Both the position numbers and the translations under genes were made by a program. The notes under the pieces were generated by a model. The model was not told the origin of the DNA and did no database searches. It saw only the letters and a program-made list of their open reading frames with translations. Below, piece by piece: positions 53,713 through 63,788 of a stretch of 64,000 nt of DNA. The stretch's first letter is position 1. Each line of letters starts with the position of its first letter. The stretch covers positions 1 to 64,000 of the forward strand of contig CAYVFC010000001.1 in NCBI GenBank assembly GCA_964450715.1. The letters run 5' to 3'. Source of the stretch: CAYVFC01 sp964450715 (GTDB lineage: Bacteria; Myxococcota_A; Polyangia; Polyangiales; JAFGIB01).

Positions 53713-54429
53713 ATGAGCGATACCGGAGCACACGCCGCACCGTCGCCGGCAGAGGCCAAAGCGCACATAACCATCGCAGCCCTTGAAGACGTGCTGTACG
53801 AGATGCTCGCCGTCGGGCTGGACCCCTGCGAAAGCCGGGTGACGCAGAATCAGATCCAGCAGTTCCTTTTCGAGCACGCTCGCTCTCCCAAGAGCCGGGA
53901 GGAGTTCTTGAAGTTTTTTCAGGCACACGGTCTACCGACCGATCCGGAGAGCGAGGCACAGCCGGTGGCTCTGGACCCGGTGCCGGGCGGAGCAGGCCAG
54001 CTGCCTAGGCAACCGTCGCCCGTGCCGCGCCGCCCGCGTCTCGACCTGGACGGCGAGCCGGTCGCTCCGGTGGCGAGCGCTCCCTTGCCCGCCTTGCTAC
54101 CCGAATCGCTAGCGTCCTTCGAGCCGGAGCTTGCCTTTCCGGAGAATCGATCCAGGACCGCGCTTTTCTCGATGGGTGCAGCCGTGGCCGCGCTGCTGCT
54201 TCTGCTCGGCGCGGTCGCAGCCGTTGGCTACTCCCATCTCTTATCCCTGCAACAAGAGCTGGCGCAGACCCGGGCCGAGCAGGCGCGCGACCGGCAGGCG
54301 TTCGAGCGCGTCGATCAGCAGATTTCCGCGCTCGGAACCAGGACCGCGAATACGGGCAACGTACTGGCGGATATGGAGTACAAACTGGACCGCGTGGCAG
54401 AGGCGGTGTCGCCAGAGCCCGAGCCGTAG
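53713..54429 (+). CDS. membrane-anchored coiled-coil protein of unknown function
   Basis: 238 aa from ATG 53713 (GAGGAGAG upstream). A cytosolic helical N-terminus (ITIAALEDVLYEMLAVGLDP, FLFEHARSPKSREEFLKFF), a Pro-rich linker (about 75-145), one membrane helix (SMGAAVAALLLLLGAVAAVGYSHLL, about 152-176) and a C-terminal coiled coil (QQELAQTRAEQARDRQAFERV). No family recognised. It ends 25 bases from the convergent pseudokinase and may belong to the same signalling set. Confidence 0.8.
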   Translation: MSDTGAHAAPSPAEAKAHITIAALEDVLYEMLAVGLDPCESRVTQNQIQQFLFEHARSPKSREEFLKFFQAHGLPTDPESEAQPVALDPVPGGAGQLPRQPSPVPRRPRLDLDGEPVAPVASAPLPALLPESLASFEPELAFPENRSRTALFSMGAAVAALLLLLGAVAAVGYSHLLSLQQELAQTRAEQARDRQAFERVDQQISALGTRTANTGNVLADMEYKLDRVAEAVSPEPEP

Positions 54430-54454
54430 CCGCGATCCTCGCTACGGACACTCG

Positions 54455-56635
54455 TCAGATGTCGTCGGGGATGTAGGATCTGCGCCGCTTCGGCCTGCGC
54501 GCTTTCCTGCGCTTCCTATCGGAGCGCGTCGTTTTCTGGGCGCGGCTACTGGGCTTTGTTTGGTTGGCCGCCGGGTCCGGCTCTTTGGTCTCTACTAGTT
54601 CGGCCTTTGCGGACGGCCGCGCGGCCGCGGTCGCCTCGGTCCCGGCAGCGACAGCTTCGCCGGGTTGGTCTCCGGCAGGCGGTTCCGGTTCCGGAGCTGC
54701 GGCCGCGTCTACCGGCGGTTCCGCTTCGTCTGTCGGCGCCGGCTCTGTTGCCGGTGCGGCTTCGGCCGAGGAGGGCTCGGGCGGCGCTTCGGCCGCAGCT
54801 GGCACGGCAGAAGGGGCCTGTTCTGCCCTCACCGTCTCTGCCTCAGGATCGGACGACCAGGAGAGGACCAGCGCGATGAGCGCGACGATCAGTAACAGGG
54901 TGGTCAGCGCGATGCCGATGGTCTTGTAGTTGCGGTCGGTCGCCGCGGACCCGTTCCCCGCTTCGGGCACTGCAGTCGTATCGAGCCCGACCGGAAACTT
55001 GGCAATATCCTCGTCCGTTGTTCCGTCGGCGTTCGGGTGATAGATCTGCTCTATCTCCTGTTCCAACTCCGAACCCGGTTTCAGCCAGTCGGGAACATCG
55101 AGCGAGCCGACCGGGGGCAGCGGAACCTCCGAGACGCTCGTCGCCGGCACGCTCTCGCGCTCCGTCGCCTCCTCCGGAGGAGCGCTGAGCCGCTGCTCGC
55201 TCCAGGCGCGGATCTTGTCCGTGCTGATGCGCGTCGGTATCGATATCGGTTTACGCTTAGCCGGGGGTGGAGCTGGCGGTAGGACTACCGCTGCTGGCGG
55301 CGGTGCGGGAAGCTCCACGGCACCGGACGCTGCCGGCTCGTGGGCCGGGCCGGTCGCCGACGGCTCGCCCTCATCCGGCGCCTGTTCGGCGTTCGCGGGA
55401 GCATCCGCCTCTTGCAGCGGTTGGTACGCGTCCGCGGTCGCTTCCGCCTCTTGCAGCGGTTGGTATGCGTCTGTCGTCGCTTCCTCCTTGTCCGCTTCGC
55501 TTTTCTCTCGGGCCTCCGTCCGCTCGCCGGTCTCGTCAGGCTGGGAATCCGGGGACGGCGGGACCATCGGCGTGGGCCGTGAATGGACCGTTAGCTCCGA
55601 TTCCTGTCCCGCGTAAAGTGCGGAACCCGGATAGCCGAGCGGCGCTATCAAGGTCGTGTCGTCGAGAACTTTATTCGGTTTCGAGCCCCGCACGATCGCC
55701 GGCTCGGCCGCCTCTTCCGTACACGCCTCCACGTAACGGCCGACGGTTTCCGGTTCCGCGGTCTCCTCGCCGAGTTGGTCGATGGCCGCGGCCATGTCGG
55801 CCGCTCGCTGAAAACGCGCATCCGGGTCGGGATCGAGGGCGCGGCGCACCAGGGCGTCGAGCAGCGCGTCGAGCTCGAGTCGCGAGAGCCGCTCGTCGAG
55901 CGAGGCCGTCCCCTCATCAGGGTTCCGGCCCTCGGCGAAGGGCTCGCCCGCGAGCAGCTCGGCTAGCAGGATACCAACTGCAAATGTGTCGCTTCGCGCG
56001 TCTGCCGCCTGTTGACCGTCCTTTTGCTCGGGAGCGCGATAGGCGAGGCAACGGGGGTGGCTCGACCAGGTCGGCTCCCGGCAGGCCGCCGCCCCTACCG
56101 CCGCGTCCAGCAACCGCGTCTTGCCATCGACTCCCACCCCGATGCAGTCCGGGATCAGGCCGCCGTGGGCGTAGCCCCCGGAGCGCGCTTCCTCGTCGCT
56201 CTCGGCTGCGCGCTCCACCGTGTCCAGGGCACGAAGCAGGTCGGAAGCTATCCGCAGCGCGACGTACGGCGGTGCGGCAATACCGCTGCGTCGCGCGCGC
56301 CGTAGCAGCTCGGTCAGCGTTACGCCTTCGACGAATCGCGATACGACCCCCAGATGCTCTACCGTGACCACCACGTCGGTCACCGCCGGCTGCCCGTCGA
56401 AGTCGACCTCCAGCGCCCAGAAGGCGGCCTCGGCCAGCCGGTTGAACGCTTCGGTGTCGTCGAACGTGGAGGCCTCGATGCAGCGGACGGCTACCAGAGA
56501 TAGATCCTCTTCTCCCTCGTCCTCGACCCGTGCCAGCCAGAGCGTCCCGAAGAAGCACTCCGACAGCTTTTTACGGAGCGCGTAGCGACCGATCAGCACA
56601 CCCTGATCTAGGCCATCTGGGAGAGACGAACCCAT
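54455..56635 (-). CDS. membrane-anchored Ser/Thr pseudokinase
   Basis: 726 aa from ATG 56635; a frame open to 57163 is rejected because it overlaps the divergent gene. Residues about 14-290 have the kinase fold, but key residues are lost. The Gly loop is LSECFFG, the VAIK Lys is Arg (LVAVRCIE), HRDxKPxN is HGGLIPDCI, and DFG is DAA (TRLLDAAVG). APE is kept (AYRAPEQ). A long linker with two AYQPLQEA repeats follows, then a membrane helix (570-592) and a Pro/Ala/Glu tail ending in Arg/Lys. Probably a scaffold or regulator. Confidence 0.85.
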   Translation of the reverse strand: MGSSLPDGLDQGVLIGRYALRKKLSECFFGTLWLARVEDEGEEDLSLVAVRCIEASTFDDTEAFNRLAEAAFWALEVDFDGQPAVTDVVVTVEHLGVVSRFVEGVTLTELLRRARRSGIAAPPYVALRIASDLLRALDTVERAAESDEEARSGGYAHGGLIPDCIGVGVDGKTRLLDAAVGAAACREPTWSSHPRCLAYRAPEQKDGQQAADARSDTFAVGILLAELLAGEPFAEGRNPDEGTASLDERLSRLELDALLDALVRRALDPDPDARFQRAADMAAAIDQLGEETAEPETVGRYVEACTEEAAEPAIVRGSKPNKVLDDTTLIAPLGYPGSALYAGQESELTVHSRPTPMVPPSPDSQPDETGERTEAREKSEADKEEATTDAYQPLQEAEATADAYQPLQEADAPANAEQAPDEGEPSATGPAHEPAASGAVELPAPPPAAVVLPPAPPPAKRKPISIPTRISTDKIRAWSEQRLSAPPEEATERESVPATSVSEVPLPPVGSLDVPDWLKPGSELEQEIEQIYHPNADGTTDEDIAKFPVGLDTTAVPEAGNGSAATDRNYKTIGIALTTLLLIVALIALVLSWSSDPEAETVRAEQAPSAVPAAAEAPPEPSSAEAAPATEPAPTDEAEPPVDAAAAPEPEPPAGDQPGEAVAAGTEATAAARPSAKAELVETKEPDPAANQTKPSSRAQKTTRSDRKRRKARRPKRRRSYIPDDI

Positions 56636-56832
56636 CGCAATTGTATTCGATGATACTGCAACCTTAGCACGGCTTGAAGGGTCTTGGGGGGGGGATGCAC
56701 AGGGTTTTTCTCTGTTGACCGTTCTCCCCTTCCGGGGTCGCGCGCTGGCCGGGGAATGGGTTACCATACCAACCGATGATATTTTCATCCACCAGCGAGA
56801 CGGTCGCCACAGTGCTGTCAAAGGAGCGAAGA

Positions 56833-58035
56833 ATGAGGAGCAGCCGCTACCGGCGCATGCTGTCGCCGTACGCTTTTTTTCTGGGCATCTGTTCGGGTGT
56901 GCTCGTAGGAGGGCCGGCGGTGGCACAACCGGCAGAAGCGCAGCCGGAACCGCACAAAGACACCGAGTCGGGGCAAGGAGCGGGGGCGGCCGCGCCCAAG
57001 GAAGAAGCGCAAGAGAAAGAAGCGCAGGCGGACCAGGCCGAAGCCGCCGCGGTGGACAGGAAAGAGAAGGCGAAAAAGGCCTATCTCGAGGGCAAGGAGG
57101 CGTTTCTGGTGCTCGACTACGAGACCGCGCTGGAACGGTTCCAGGTTTCGCACGAAAACTCACCCAGCCCCAACTCCAGGCTGATGAAAGCGCGCGCGCT
57201 GAACTTGCTGGGGCGCAGGCCCGAGGCGCTATACGAATTCAGGCAGACGGCGCGCGAAGCCGAGCAGTCGGGCGAGAATCGTTACCGGGCCTCGGGCAGA
57301 ACGGCGATACGGGAGGCGCACAAGCTGGAGAAAGAGCTCGGCGCAATCACCGTGAACGTGCAATTCGAGCGGGTTGCGGCAGGCGAGCAGGCCGAGGCAG
57401 AGGAACAGGCAGGGGCCGAGGCGCAAAAGGCCGGAACGGGCGAGCAGGCCGAGGCGCGGCTGCAGGGAGCGGTATTGACCGTGGGCGGGTTGCGGATCGA
57501 GCGCGATCGCTGGTCCGAGCCCATTCCGGTGGAACCGGGGCTGGTTTCGGTACAGGTGCAAGCGGTAGATGGTCAGGGCGACGCCCAGGAGGTTGAGGTG
57601 AAGGTTGGAGAGGTCGCCGAGGTCGCGTTGAAGATACCGGCCCCGCTTTCCGAGCCCACGCCCGAACCCGAACCCGAGCCGGTGGCTCCGGTGCGCGTCG
57701 AGATCGACAGCGACGATGCGGGTCTGCGCCTGGCGGGGCTTCTGGCGGGCGGCGTGGGCCTGGTGGGGATGGCGGTGTTCGTCGGCTGCGGCGTGGCCAG
57801 CAACGCCAAGCTCGATGACCTGGAGCGGGCCTGTCCTGGGCGCACGGATTGCGATCCAGCTCTGCGCGACGACGCGGATACGGGCGATACATTGCAGACG
57901 GCCGCCAACGTGGGCCTGGTAGTGGGCGCGCTGGGAATCGCCGCGGGCGTTACGCTCTACGTGCTGGGCTCCATGGACGAGCAATCCTCGGTGGCGCTCG
58001 GTCCCGGCTCGATCTGGATCAGGGGGGAGCTGTGA
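56833..58035 (+). CDS. exported TPR-type membrane protein
   Basis: 400 aa from ATG 56833 (AAAGGAGCGAAG upstream). Signal peptide (LSPYAFFLGICSGVLVGGPAVAQ), an Ala/Glu/Gln charged stretch, then a TPR-like unit (KKAYLEGKEAFLVLDYETALERFQVSHENSP, RALNLLGRRPEALYEF). A PEGA/beta domain follows (GAITVNVQFERV, VEPGLVSVQVQAV), then two C-terminal hydrophobic helices (LAGLLAGGVGLVGMAVFVGC, VGLVVGALGIAAGVTLYVLG). This layout is common in myxobacteria. Shares TGATG with the next gene. Confidence 0.85.
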   Translation: MRSSRYRRMLSPYAFFLGICSGVLVGGPAVAQPAEAQPEPHKDTESGQGAGAAAPKEEAQEKEAQADQAEAAAVDRKEKAKKAYLEGKEAFLVLDYETALERFQVSHENSPSPNSRLMKARALNLLGRRPEALYEFRQTAREAEQSGENRYRASGRTAIREAHKLEKELGAITVNVQFERVAAGEQAEAEEQAGAEAQKAGTGEQAEARLQGAVLTVGGLRIERDRWSEPIPVEPGLVSVQVQAVDGQGDAQEVEVKVGEVAEVALKIPAPLSEPTPEPEPEPVAPVRVEIDSDDAGLRLAGLLAGGVGLVGMAVFVGCGVASNAKLDDLERACPGRTDCDPALRDDADTGDTLQTAANVGLVVGALGIAAGVTLYVLGSMDEQSSVALGPGSIWIRGEL

Positions 58036-58868
58036 TGCGCGAGCAACAGGTAGCGCTCTATCTCGTACTCGCCTCGCTCGCCTTGGCCTGTACGAACGAC
58101 TTCGGCGCCTTTTCTTTCCGAGCCCCGGACGGGTCGTCGCCGGCCGACGCGAGCTCGGCGTACGAAGACGGGGCAACGGCGCAGTACGACGCGGGCGGCA
58201 ATGCGGGCGCGGACGCCGGGGAGACGGCCAACGACGCGGCCGTGGATTCGGGCGGGACGGACGCGGGGGAAGGCGGTTCGGGCGGCTCGGGCGGCGAGGC
58301 CGATAGCGGCCCGGTAACCGACGGGGCAACGGCCGGCAGCGACGCGGCTGCCGATGCCGGACAGGCCGGGGACGGCGCGGCGGCCGACACCGGCACCGGT
58401 GGCTCGGGAGGGCAACAGGACGCGGCGCCGTTCGACGAGCAGGCCTGCCGGGACGATCTGGGACCGCTGGTCCCGGCCGGCAGGGAGGCGTGCGACGACT
58501 GTGCGTGCTCGATCTCGAGCTGCGGCGCTGAGGTCGTCTCCTGCCTCGACAGCGGCGACGCGGCCGAGGATGCCCTTTGCAGCGCGGTGCTCCAGTGCGC
58601 GCTGGAGAATCTTTGCCAGGTCTGGGACTGCTACTGCCTCGACCCCAACTGCGGCGGGAGCAGCCCGGACGGACAGGGCCCCTGCGTGTCGGAGATGAAC
58701 GCCGCGGTCGGCGGACAAAAAACCGAGGTACTGCTGGTATGGCAAAGCAGCGATGAGAGCGAGCCCCTGGTGCGCGCGCTGGATGCGGTGAGCTGTATGA
58801 TAGGCCGCCATCGCCGCTCGCCGGGCGGCGCCAGCAGCGGAACGTGCGAGACCGAGTGCTTGCCATGA
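58035..58868 (+). CDS. lipoprotein with Asp/Ala/Gly linker and Cys-rich domain
   Basis: 277 aa, ATG overlapping the previous stop. Signal with LALAC lipobox. Residues about 40-150 are low-complexity (AGGNAGADAGETANDAAVD, GEGGSGGSGGEADS). The C-terminal half has about 16 Cys (CDDCACSISSCGAEVVSCL, CQVWDCYCLDPNCGG). Surface-exposed disulphide-rich domain likely; no function known. Second gene of a pair with the TPR protein. Confidence 0.85.
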   Translation: MREQQVALYLVLASLALACTNDFGAFSFRAPDGSSPADASSAYEDGATAQYDAGGNAGADAGETANDAAVDSGGTDAGEGGSGGSGGEADSGPVTDGATAGSDAAADAGQAGDGAAADTGTGGSGGQQDAAPFDEQACRDDLGPLVPAGREACDDCACSISSCGAEVVSCLDSGDAAEDALCSAVLQCALENLCQVWDCYCLDPNCGGSSPDGQGPCVSEMNAAVGGQKTEVLLVWQSSDESEPLVRALDAVSCMIGRHRRSPGGASSGTCETECLP

Positions 58869-58873
58869 ACCGC

Positions 58874-59578
58874 TTATCGGGAGTTGCCCGCGTCGAGCGC
58901 TCGTTCGGCGGCGCGTAGGGCCTCGCGAGCCCTGCGGAGCGAGGCCGAGGGCTTTGCCTTCGCCTTGACGGCTTGCTGAATGGCGCGCTCGGCTTCTCTT
59001 ACCGGGCCGCCCTGCGCTCCCATGGCTACGGCGGCCGCAAGAAGTAAGCGGGCTCGCCCCAGTAGAAATTCGCGGGCCTCGTCCGGCGAGCGGGTGGTTG
59101 GCCCCGGTTGGCGTCGGGGTGGGCGCCTTTGTTCGGCCGCCTGTCCGAGAACGCGCTTCGCCTCCTCCCGAGCCTGACGCGCCGCTACCAGAAGCCGGGT
59201 CTCTTGCTCGACCGGGAGCGTTTCGCGGCGGTGGCGCGCGGCGCGGGTCAAGGCGCGTTCGGCTCTCTGCTCGGCGCGCGCGCCCTCGCGCTCCAGCTCG
59301 ATGCGCGCGGCCTCGACGCGCGCGGCCTCTTCTAACAGCTCCGCCCGGGCATCTTGGTCAAGCGCTGCTCGAAGCTCCCCGCGCTGCCGCGATGCTCGCG
59401 CCTGGTCGCGGGCTCGATCGGCCAGCAGGTAGAGGTCCGGGGCCAGCTCTCGCACCCGCTTCTGCTGCCGCGCCTCGCTGTCCTCGCGGTCGCCATCCGC
59501 GACAGGTGGTCGAGAGGCACCGCACGCGCAGAGCAATACGACCGCCAGGAGCGGCGCGCTCGATCCGGTACCGCTCAT
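58874..59578 (-). CDS. coiled-coil lipoprotein
   Basis: 234 aa. Signal with LLCAC lipobox, then almost entirely Ala/Arg/Glu helices of coiled-coil type (ELLEEAARVEAARIELEREG, RLLVAARQAREEAKRVLGQ), ending in a helical unit RREALRAAERAL-like. Last of three overlapping genes behind a kinase (ATGA overlap with 59575). No family recognised; likely a periplasmic or outer-membrane partner. Confidence 0.8.
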   Translation of the reverse strand: MSGTGSSAPLLAVVLLCACGASRPPVADGDREDSEARQQKRVRELAPDLYLLADRARDQARASRQRGELRAALDQDARAELLEEAARVEAARIELEREGARAEQRAERALTRAARHRRETLPVEQETRLLVAARQAREEAKRVLGQAAEQRRPPRRQPGPTTRSPDEAREFLLGRARLLLAAAVAMGAQGGPVREAERAIQQAVKAKAKPSASLRRAREALRAAERALDAGNSR

Positions 59579-60212
59579 GGCCCCCCCGACTCTGTTGCCG
59601 GCTCGTCGCCCCGGAGCGCCCGCCTGGCCGCCTCCCTTTGCTCGATGGCCTTCTGCAGTGCCTCCCGGGCGGTCGCCGCCTCGTCCTCGGCCCTCTTGGC
59701 CCTGCGCTCGGCCGCGCGCAGGACCTGGCGCGCCTGCTCCCTGGTCACGAGACGAGCGGCCAGCACAAGCGCTGCCCTCGCGATCCCTTCGGCGCGCTCG
59801 GCCGCCGCCGCGCGGCCGCTCTCCCTGTACCGCGTCGCGCGCCCTAGCGCGGCCCGGGCACGGCTCAGCGCTTCGGACGCGGCACCGCTCGCGTCCGGCC
59901 GGCCAGCGATGTCGCGCAGCAGCCGTTCCATACGTACGATCTCCGCGGGCAGCGACTCCGCCTCGGGCCCGTTCAGGATGCGACCCAGATCGCGGATGAT
60001 CGCCTCGTGGTCCGGTCGGTCGGCAGGCGGCTCGGCCGGCGTGGTGCCCGGCACGCTGGCCGGCGCGCCCGCCGGCTTGCCCGCAGGCTCCTCGGCGGTT
60101 GCCGGCCGCGCCGGGGCAGCGGTCAAGGCGACGGCGGCCGCGATGGTTGCCGAGGCTGCAAGCCGTTCCGCCGACCCGGACCGACGCGTTCGTTCCGAAC
60201 GCACGGCGCCCT

Positions 60213-60216
<4 letters not shown>
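59575..60216 (-). CDS. exported coiled-coil protein
   Basis: 213 aa. Signal (ATIAAAVALTAAPARPATA), Pro/Ala linker, then Ala/Arg/Glu-rich helices (RARAALGRATRYRESGRAAA, AERRAKRAEDEAATAREALQ). Composition resembles the lipoprotein encoded next. Its ATG overlaps the kinase stop, and its stop overlaps the next ATG. Confidence 0.78.
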
Positions 60217-61277
<1,061 letters not shown>

Positions 61278-61373
61278 GGGCGGATAATAGCACCAAAGCG
61301 CCGGCGGAATGAACGGATCGCCGAAACGGGCCGCATACCGCTCGCGGGGACGGAGGCCCCCGGCTCGAGGCGA

Positions 61374-62657
61374 TCAGGGTTCCGGTGCGCGCCGCTCCGG
61401 CACCGGTAGCAGTAGCAGGGCGGCCGCCGCCGCCAGCCCGGCGCCGGTGAGGAAGGCCGCCGGCGCTCCGTAGGCCTTCCAGAGCAGCCCGAAGACGATG
61501 CTGGCCGGAAGCGCGCTCAGCCCCACGGCCGCGTGGTAGACGCCAAAGGCGGTCCCGCGCAGCCGCGCGGGCGCCAGCTCCGATACCCAGGCCTTTTCCA
61601 CCGGTTCGGTCAGGCCGAAGTAGATGCCGTAAGCGATGAAGAAGAGGTAGAGCGCTTCCGCGCTCTCGGTAAGGGCGAAACCGGCGTACACGGCCGCGTA
61701 GAGCACCCATCCGGTCAGCATCATGGGACGGCGACCGGCGCGATCGGAGACCAGCCCCCCCGCGTAGGTGCCGAGCGACTTGACCACGTGCAGCGCTGAC
61801 CAGAGAGCGGCCACCGTGGCCGCGCTCGCGCCCGCCTCGCTCAGGCGCAGCAGCAAGAAGGCGTCGGTGGAGTTGCCCAGGGTGAAGATCACCAGCGCGC
61901 CTATCAGCGAGTAGAAAGGGCGGCCGAGCGAACCGCCTTGAGCGGGTAAAAAAGAGGGCGAGACCTCGGCAGCGTCGGCGATCGAGGTCGGGGCAGGGGC
62001 CGAGGCGCCGCCCGCCGATTCGGGATCGCCCTTCGCGGGCTCCCGGACCGCCAACAGCACGATGGCCATCGCCGCGGCGGCGGGAATCGCGGCCAGCAGG
62101 AACACCTGCGGAAGCGGGAGACCCGCCAGTTCCAGCAGAGAAGCGGCCACCAGCGGGCCGGCCACCGCGCCGGCGTGGTCCATGGCTCTTTGTATTCCGT
62201 ATGCCCTGCCTCGTTGGTCGGGCCGGGTCAGATCCGCGATCAGCGCGTCGCGGGGGGAGCTGCGCAGCCCCTTGCCCACCCGGTCCGCAAAGCGGAGCGC
62301 CAGCACGGTCGCCCACCCGCCGGCCAGCCCGATCAGGGGGCGCGCAGCGGAGGCCAGGCCGTATCCGGCTACCACCAGCGGCTTGCGTCGTCGCACCCGG
62401 TCCGACCAGAGGCCCGAAACGAGCTTGAGCAGCGAGGCGGTCGATTCGGCTATCCCCTCGATGATGCCCAGCGCCTGCGGTCCCGCGGCCAGCACCGCGG
62501 TCAAAAAGACGGGCAACAGCGGATAGATCATCTCGCTGGATAGATCGTTGAAAAAGCTCACCGTCCCCAGCGCCACCACCGCGGTGGGCAGCGCCCGGCG
62601 AGCCGCCGGTCCCCCGGGATCGGCGGCGGCGTTTCGCGTCCCGTCAGCCGGAGCCAT
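61374..62657 (-). CDS. MFS transporter
   Basis: 427 aa, twelve predicted helices. VSFFNDLSSEMIYPLLPVFL and LWSDRVRRRKPLVVAGYGL (loop 2-3 motif) with RFADRVGKGLRSSPRDALIA are typical of a widespread uncharacterised MFS drug/metabolite-exporter group. Central loop is acidic and Pro-rich. Overlaps the TauE gene by 14 bases. Confidence 0.88.
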   Translation of the reverse strand: MAPADGTRNAAADPGGPAARRALPTAVVALGTVSFFNDLSSEMIYPLLPVFLTAVLAAGPQALGIIEGIAESTASLLKLVSGLWSDRVRRRKPLVVAGYGLASAARPLIGLAGGWATVLALRFADRVGKGLRSSPRDALIADLTRPDQRGRAYGIQRAMDHAGAVAGPLVAASLLELAGLPLPQVFLLAAIPAAAAMAIVLLAVREPAKGDPESAGGASAPAPTSIADAAEVSPSFLPAQGGSLGRPFYSLIGALVIFTLGNSTDAFLLLRLSEAGASAATVAALWSALHVVKSLGTYAGGLVSDRAGRRPMMLTGWVLYAAVYAGFALTESAEALYLFFIAYGIYFGLTEPVEKAWVSELAPARLRGTAFGVYHAAVGLSALPASIVFGLLWKAYGAPAAFLTGAGLAAAAALLLLPVPERRAPEP

Positions 62658-63549
62658 CTGCGAAGAACCCCAGGACGTAGAAGAGCCCGAGCCCGTTGAC
62701 CGTCACCGCCAGCAGACCCTCGATCAGGCGCGCCGGCAGAAAGCGCTGCATGCGCGCCCCGGCGTAGACCCCGATCAGCCCCCCGGTGCCGAAGCTGAGC
62801 CCCAGCGGCAGGTCGGGCGCCACCCCGGGCAGGCCGAGCAGCGCGCCCATCGACCAGAAGAAACCGGCGCCCACCACCGAGGTGAGAAAGGTGCTGAGCA
62901 GGGTGGCGCCCGCGATGGTATGTACGGGAAGCTTCCAGAAGGAGACCAGGAAGGGGGCCATGATGGCTCCGCCGCCGATGCCGTAGGCGCCGCCGATCAC
63001 CCCGATCACCGCGGAGAGCAGGCCGAGCGCGCCGACCGGGACCGAGTAGCGCTCGCCGCGGTACCCGTACTGCAGGATACTCCGGTCAAATCGCTCGACC
63101 GATACCGCCAGCCTGCCCGCCTCGGTCTCGCCCGCGGCCTTGCGGCCGGCGGCCGCTTCGGCGGACGAGCGGCTTCTCAGGATCTTGCTGATCAGCCTGG
63201 AGCCGATCAGCAGCAGCACTGATCCCACGAAGAGCTTGAAGTTGCGCGGATCGGGCAGGAAGTAGATGCGGACCAGGGAGCCGGCCACCACTCCGGGGAC
63301 GGTGCCGGCCGCGATGATGGCGGCCAGCGGCCAGAGCATTCGCCCCTCCCGGAAGTAGCGGTAGATCCCCGAGGGTATGGCGACCACGTTGAACAGGTGG
63401 TTGGTGGGAGTGACCGCCGGCCCGGTAAAACCCAGCACGCTGACCTGGAAGGGCAGCAGCAGGAAGGCGCCCGAAAGCCCCCCTACCGACATCAAGGACG
63501 AGACGAAGAGCGCGACGAAGAAGGCCAGCAGCGGCGTGAAGTCGGTCAT
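62644..63549 (-). CDS. TauE/SafE-family permease
   Basis: 301 aa from ATG 63549 (TTG 63588 in frame). About eight helices in two repeats: LMSVGGLSGAFLLLPFQVSVLGFTG, GTVPGVVAGSLVRIYFLPDPRNFKL, then VIGGAYGIGGGAIMAPFLVS and VVGAGFFWSMG. The family exports sulfite, sulfoacetate or similar anions. The substrate is not evident. Confidence 0.87.
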   Translation of the reverse strand: MTDFTPLLAFFVALFVSSLMSVGGLSGAFLLLPFQVSVLGFTGPAVTPTNHLFNVVAIPSGIYRYFREGRMLWPLAAIIAAGTVPGVVAGSLVRIYFLPDPRNFKLFVGSVLLLIGSRLISKILRSRSSAEAAAGRKAAGETEAGRLAVSVERFDRSILQYGYRGERYSVPVGALGLLSAVIGVIGGAYGIGGGAIMAPFLVSFWKLPVHTIAGATLLSTFLTSVVGAGFFWSMGALLGLPGVAPDLPLGLSFGTGGLIGVYAGARMQRFLPARLIEGLLAVTVNGLGLFYVLGFFADGSG

Positions 63550-63788
63550 GCGGAAACAAGAGTACGGCCGCGGGCGAAAGCGGGGCAAGCCGCCGTCCCC
63601 CCAAATAACGAGCGGGGAGGCTCTGTCGGTCTCCGTCGGCCGGTTCCCTCGAAGACGGTGGCGGTATTTCCGGCCGAAAAGCGGCCAGCGGCCACTGGGT
63701 AGACACGGCCGGAATCGATCCGGACCGTGTTCCCCGCTTCGATCCCGGGGTATGCTCGCCCGTACCCGTTCAAAGGAGATCCCGAAAA

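Noticed and set aside
56636..57163. N-terminal extension of the pseudokinase frame
   Set aside because: The extra 176 codons are the reverse complement of the TPR gene at 56833; Pro/Arg-rich nonsense. ATG 56635 begins recognisable protein.
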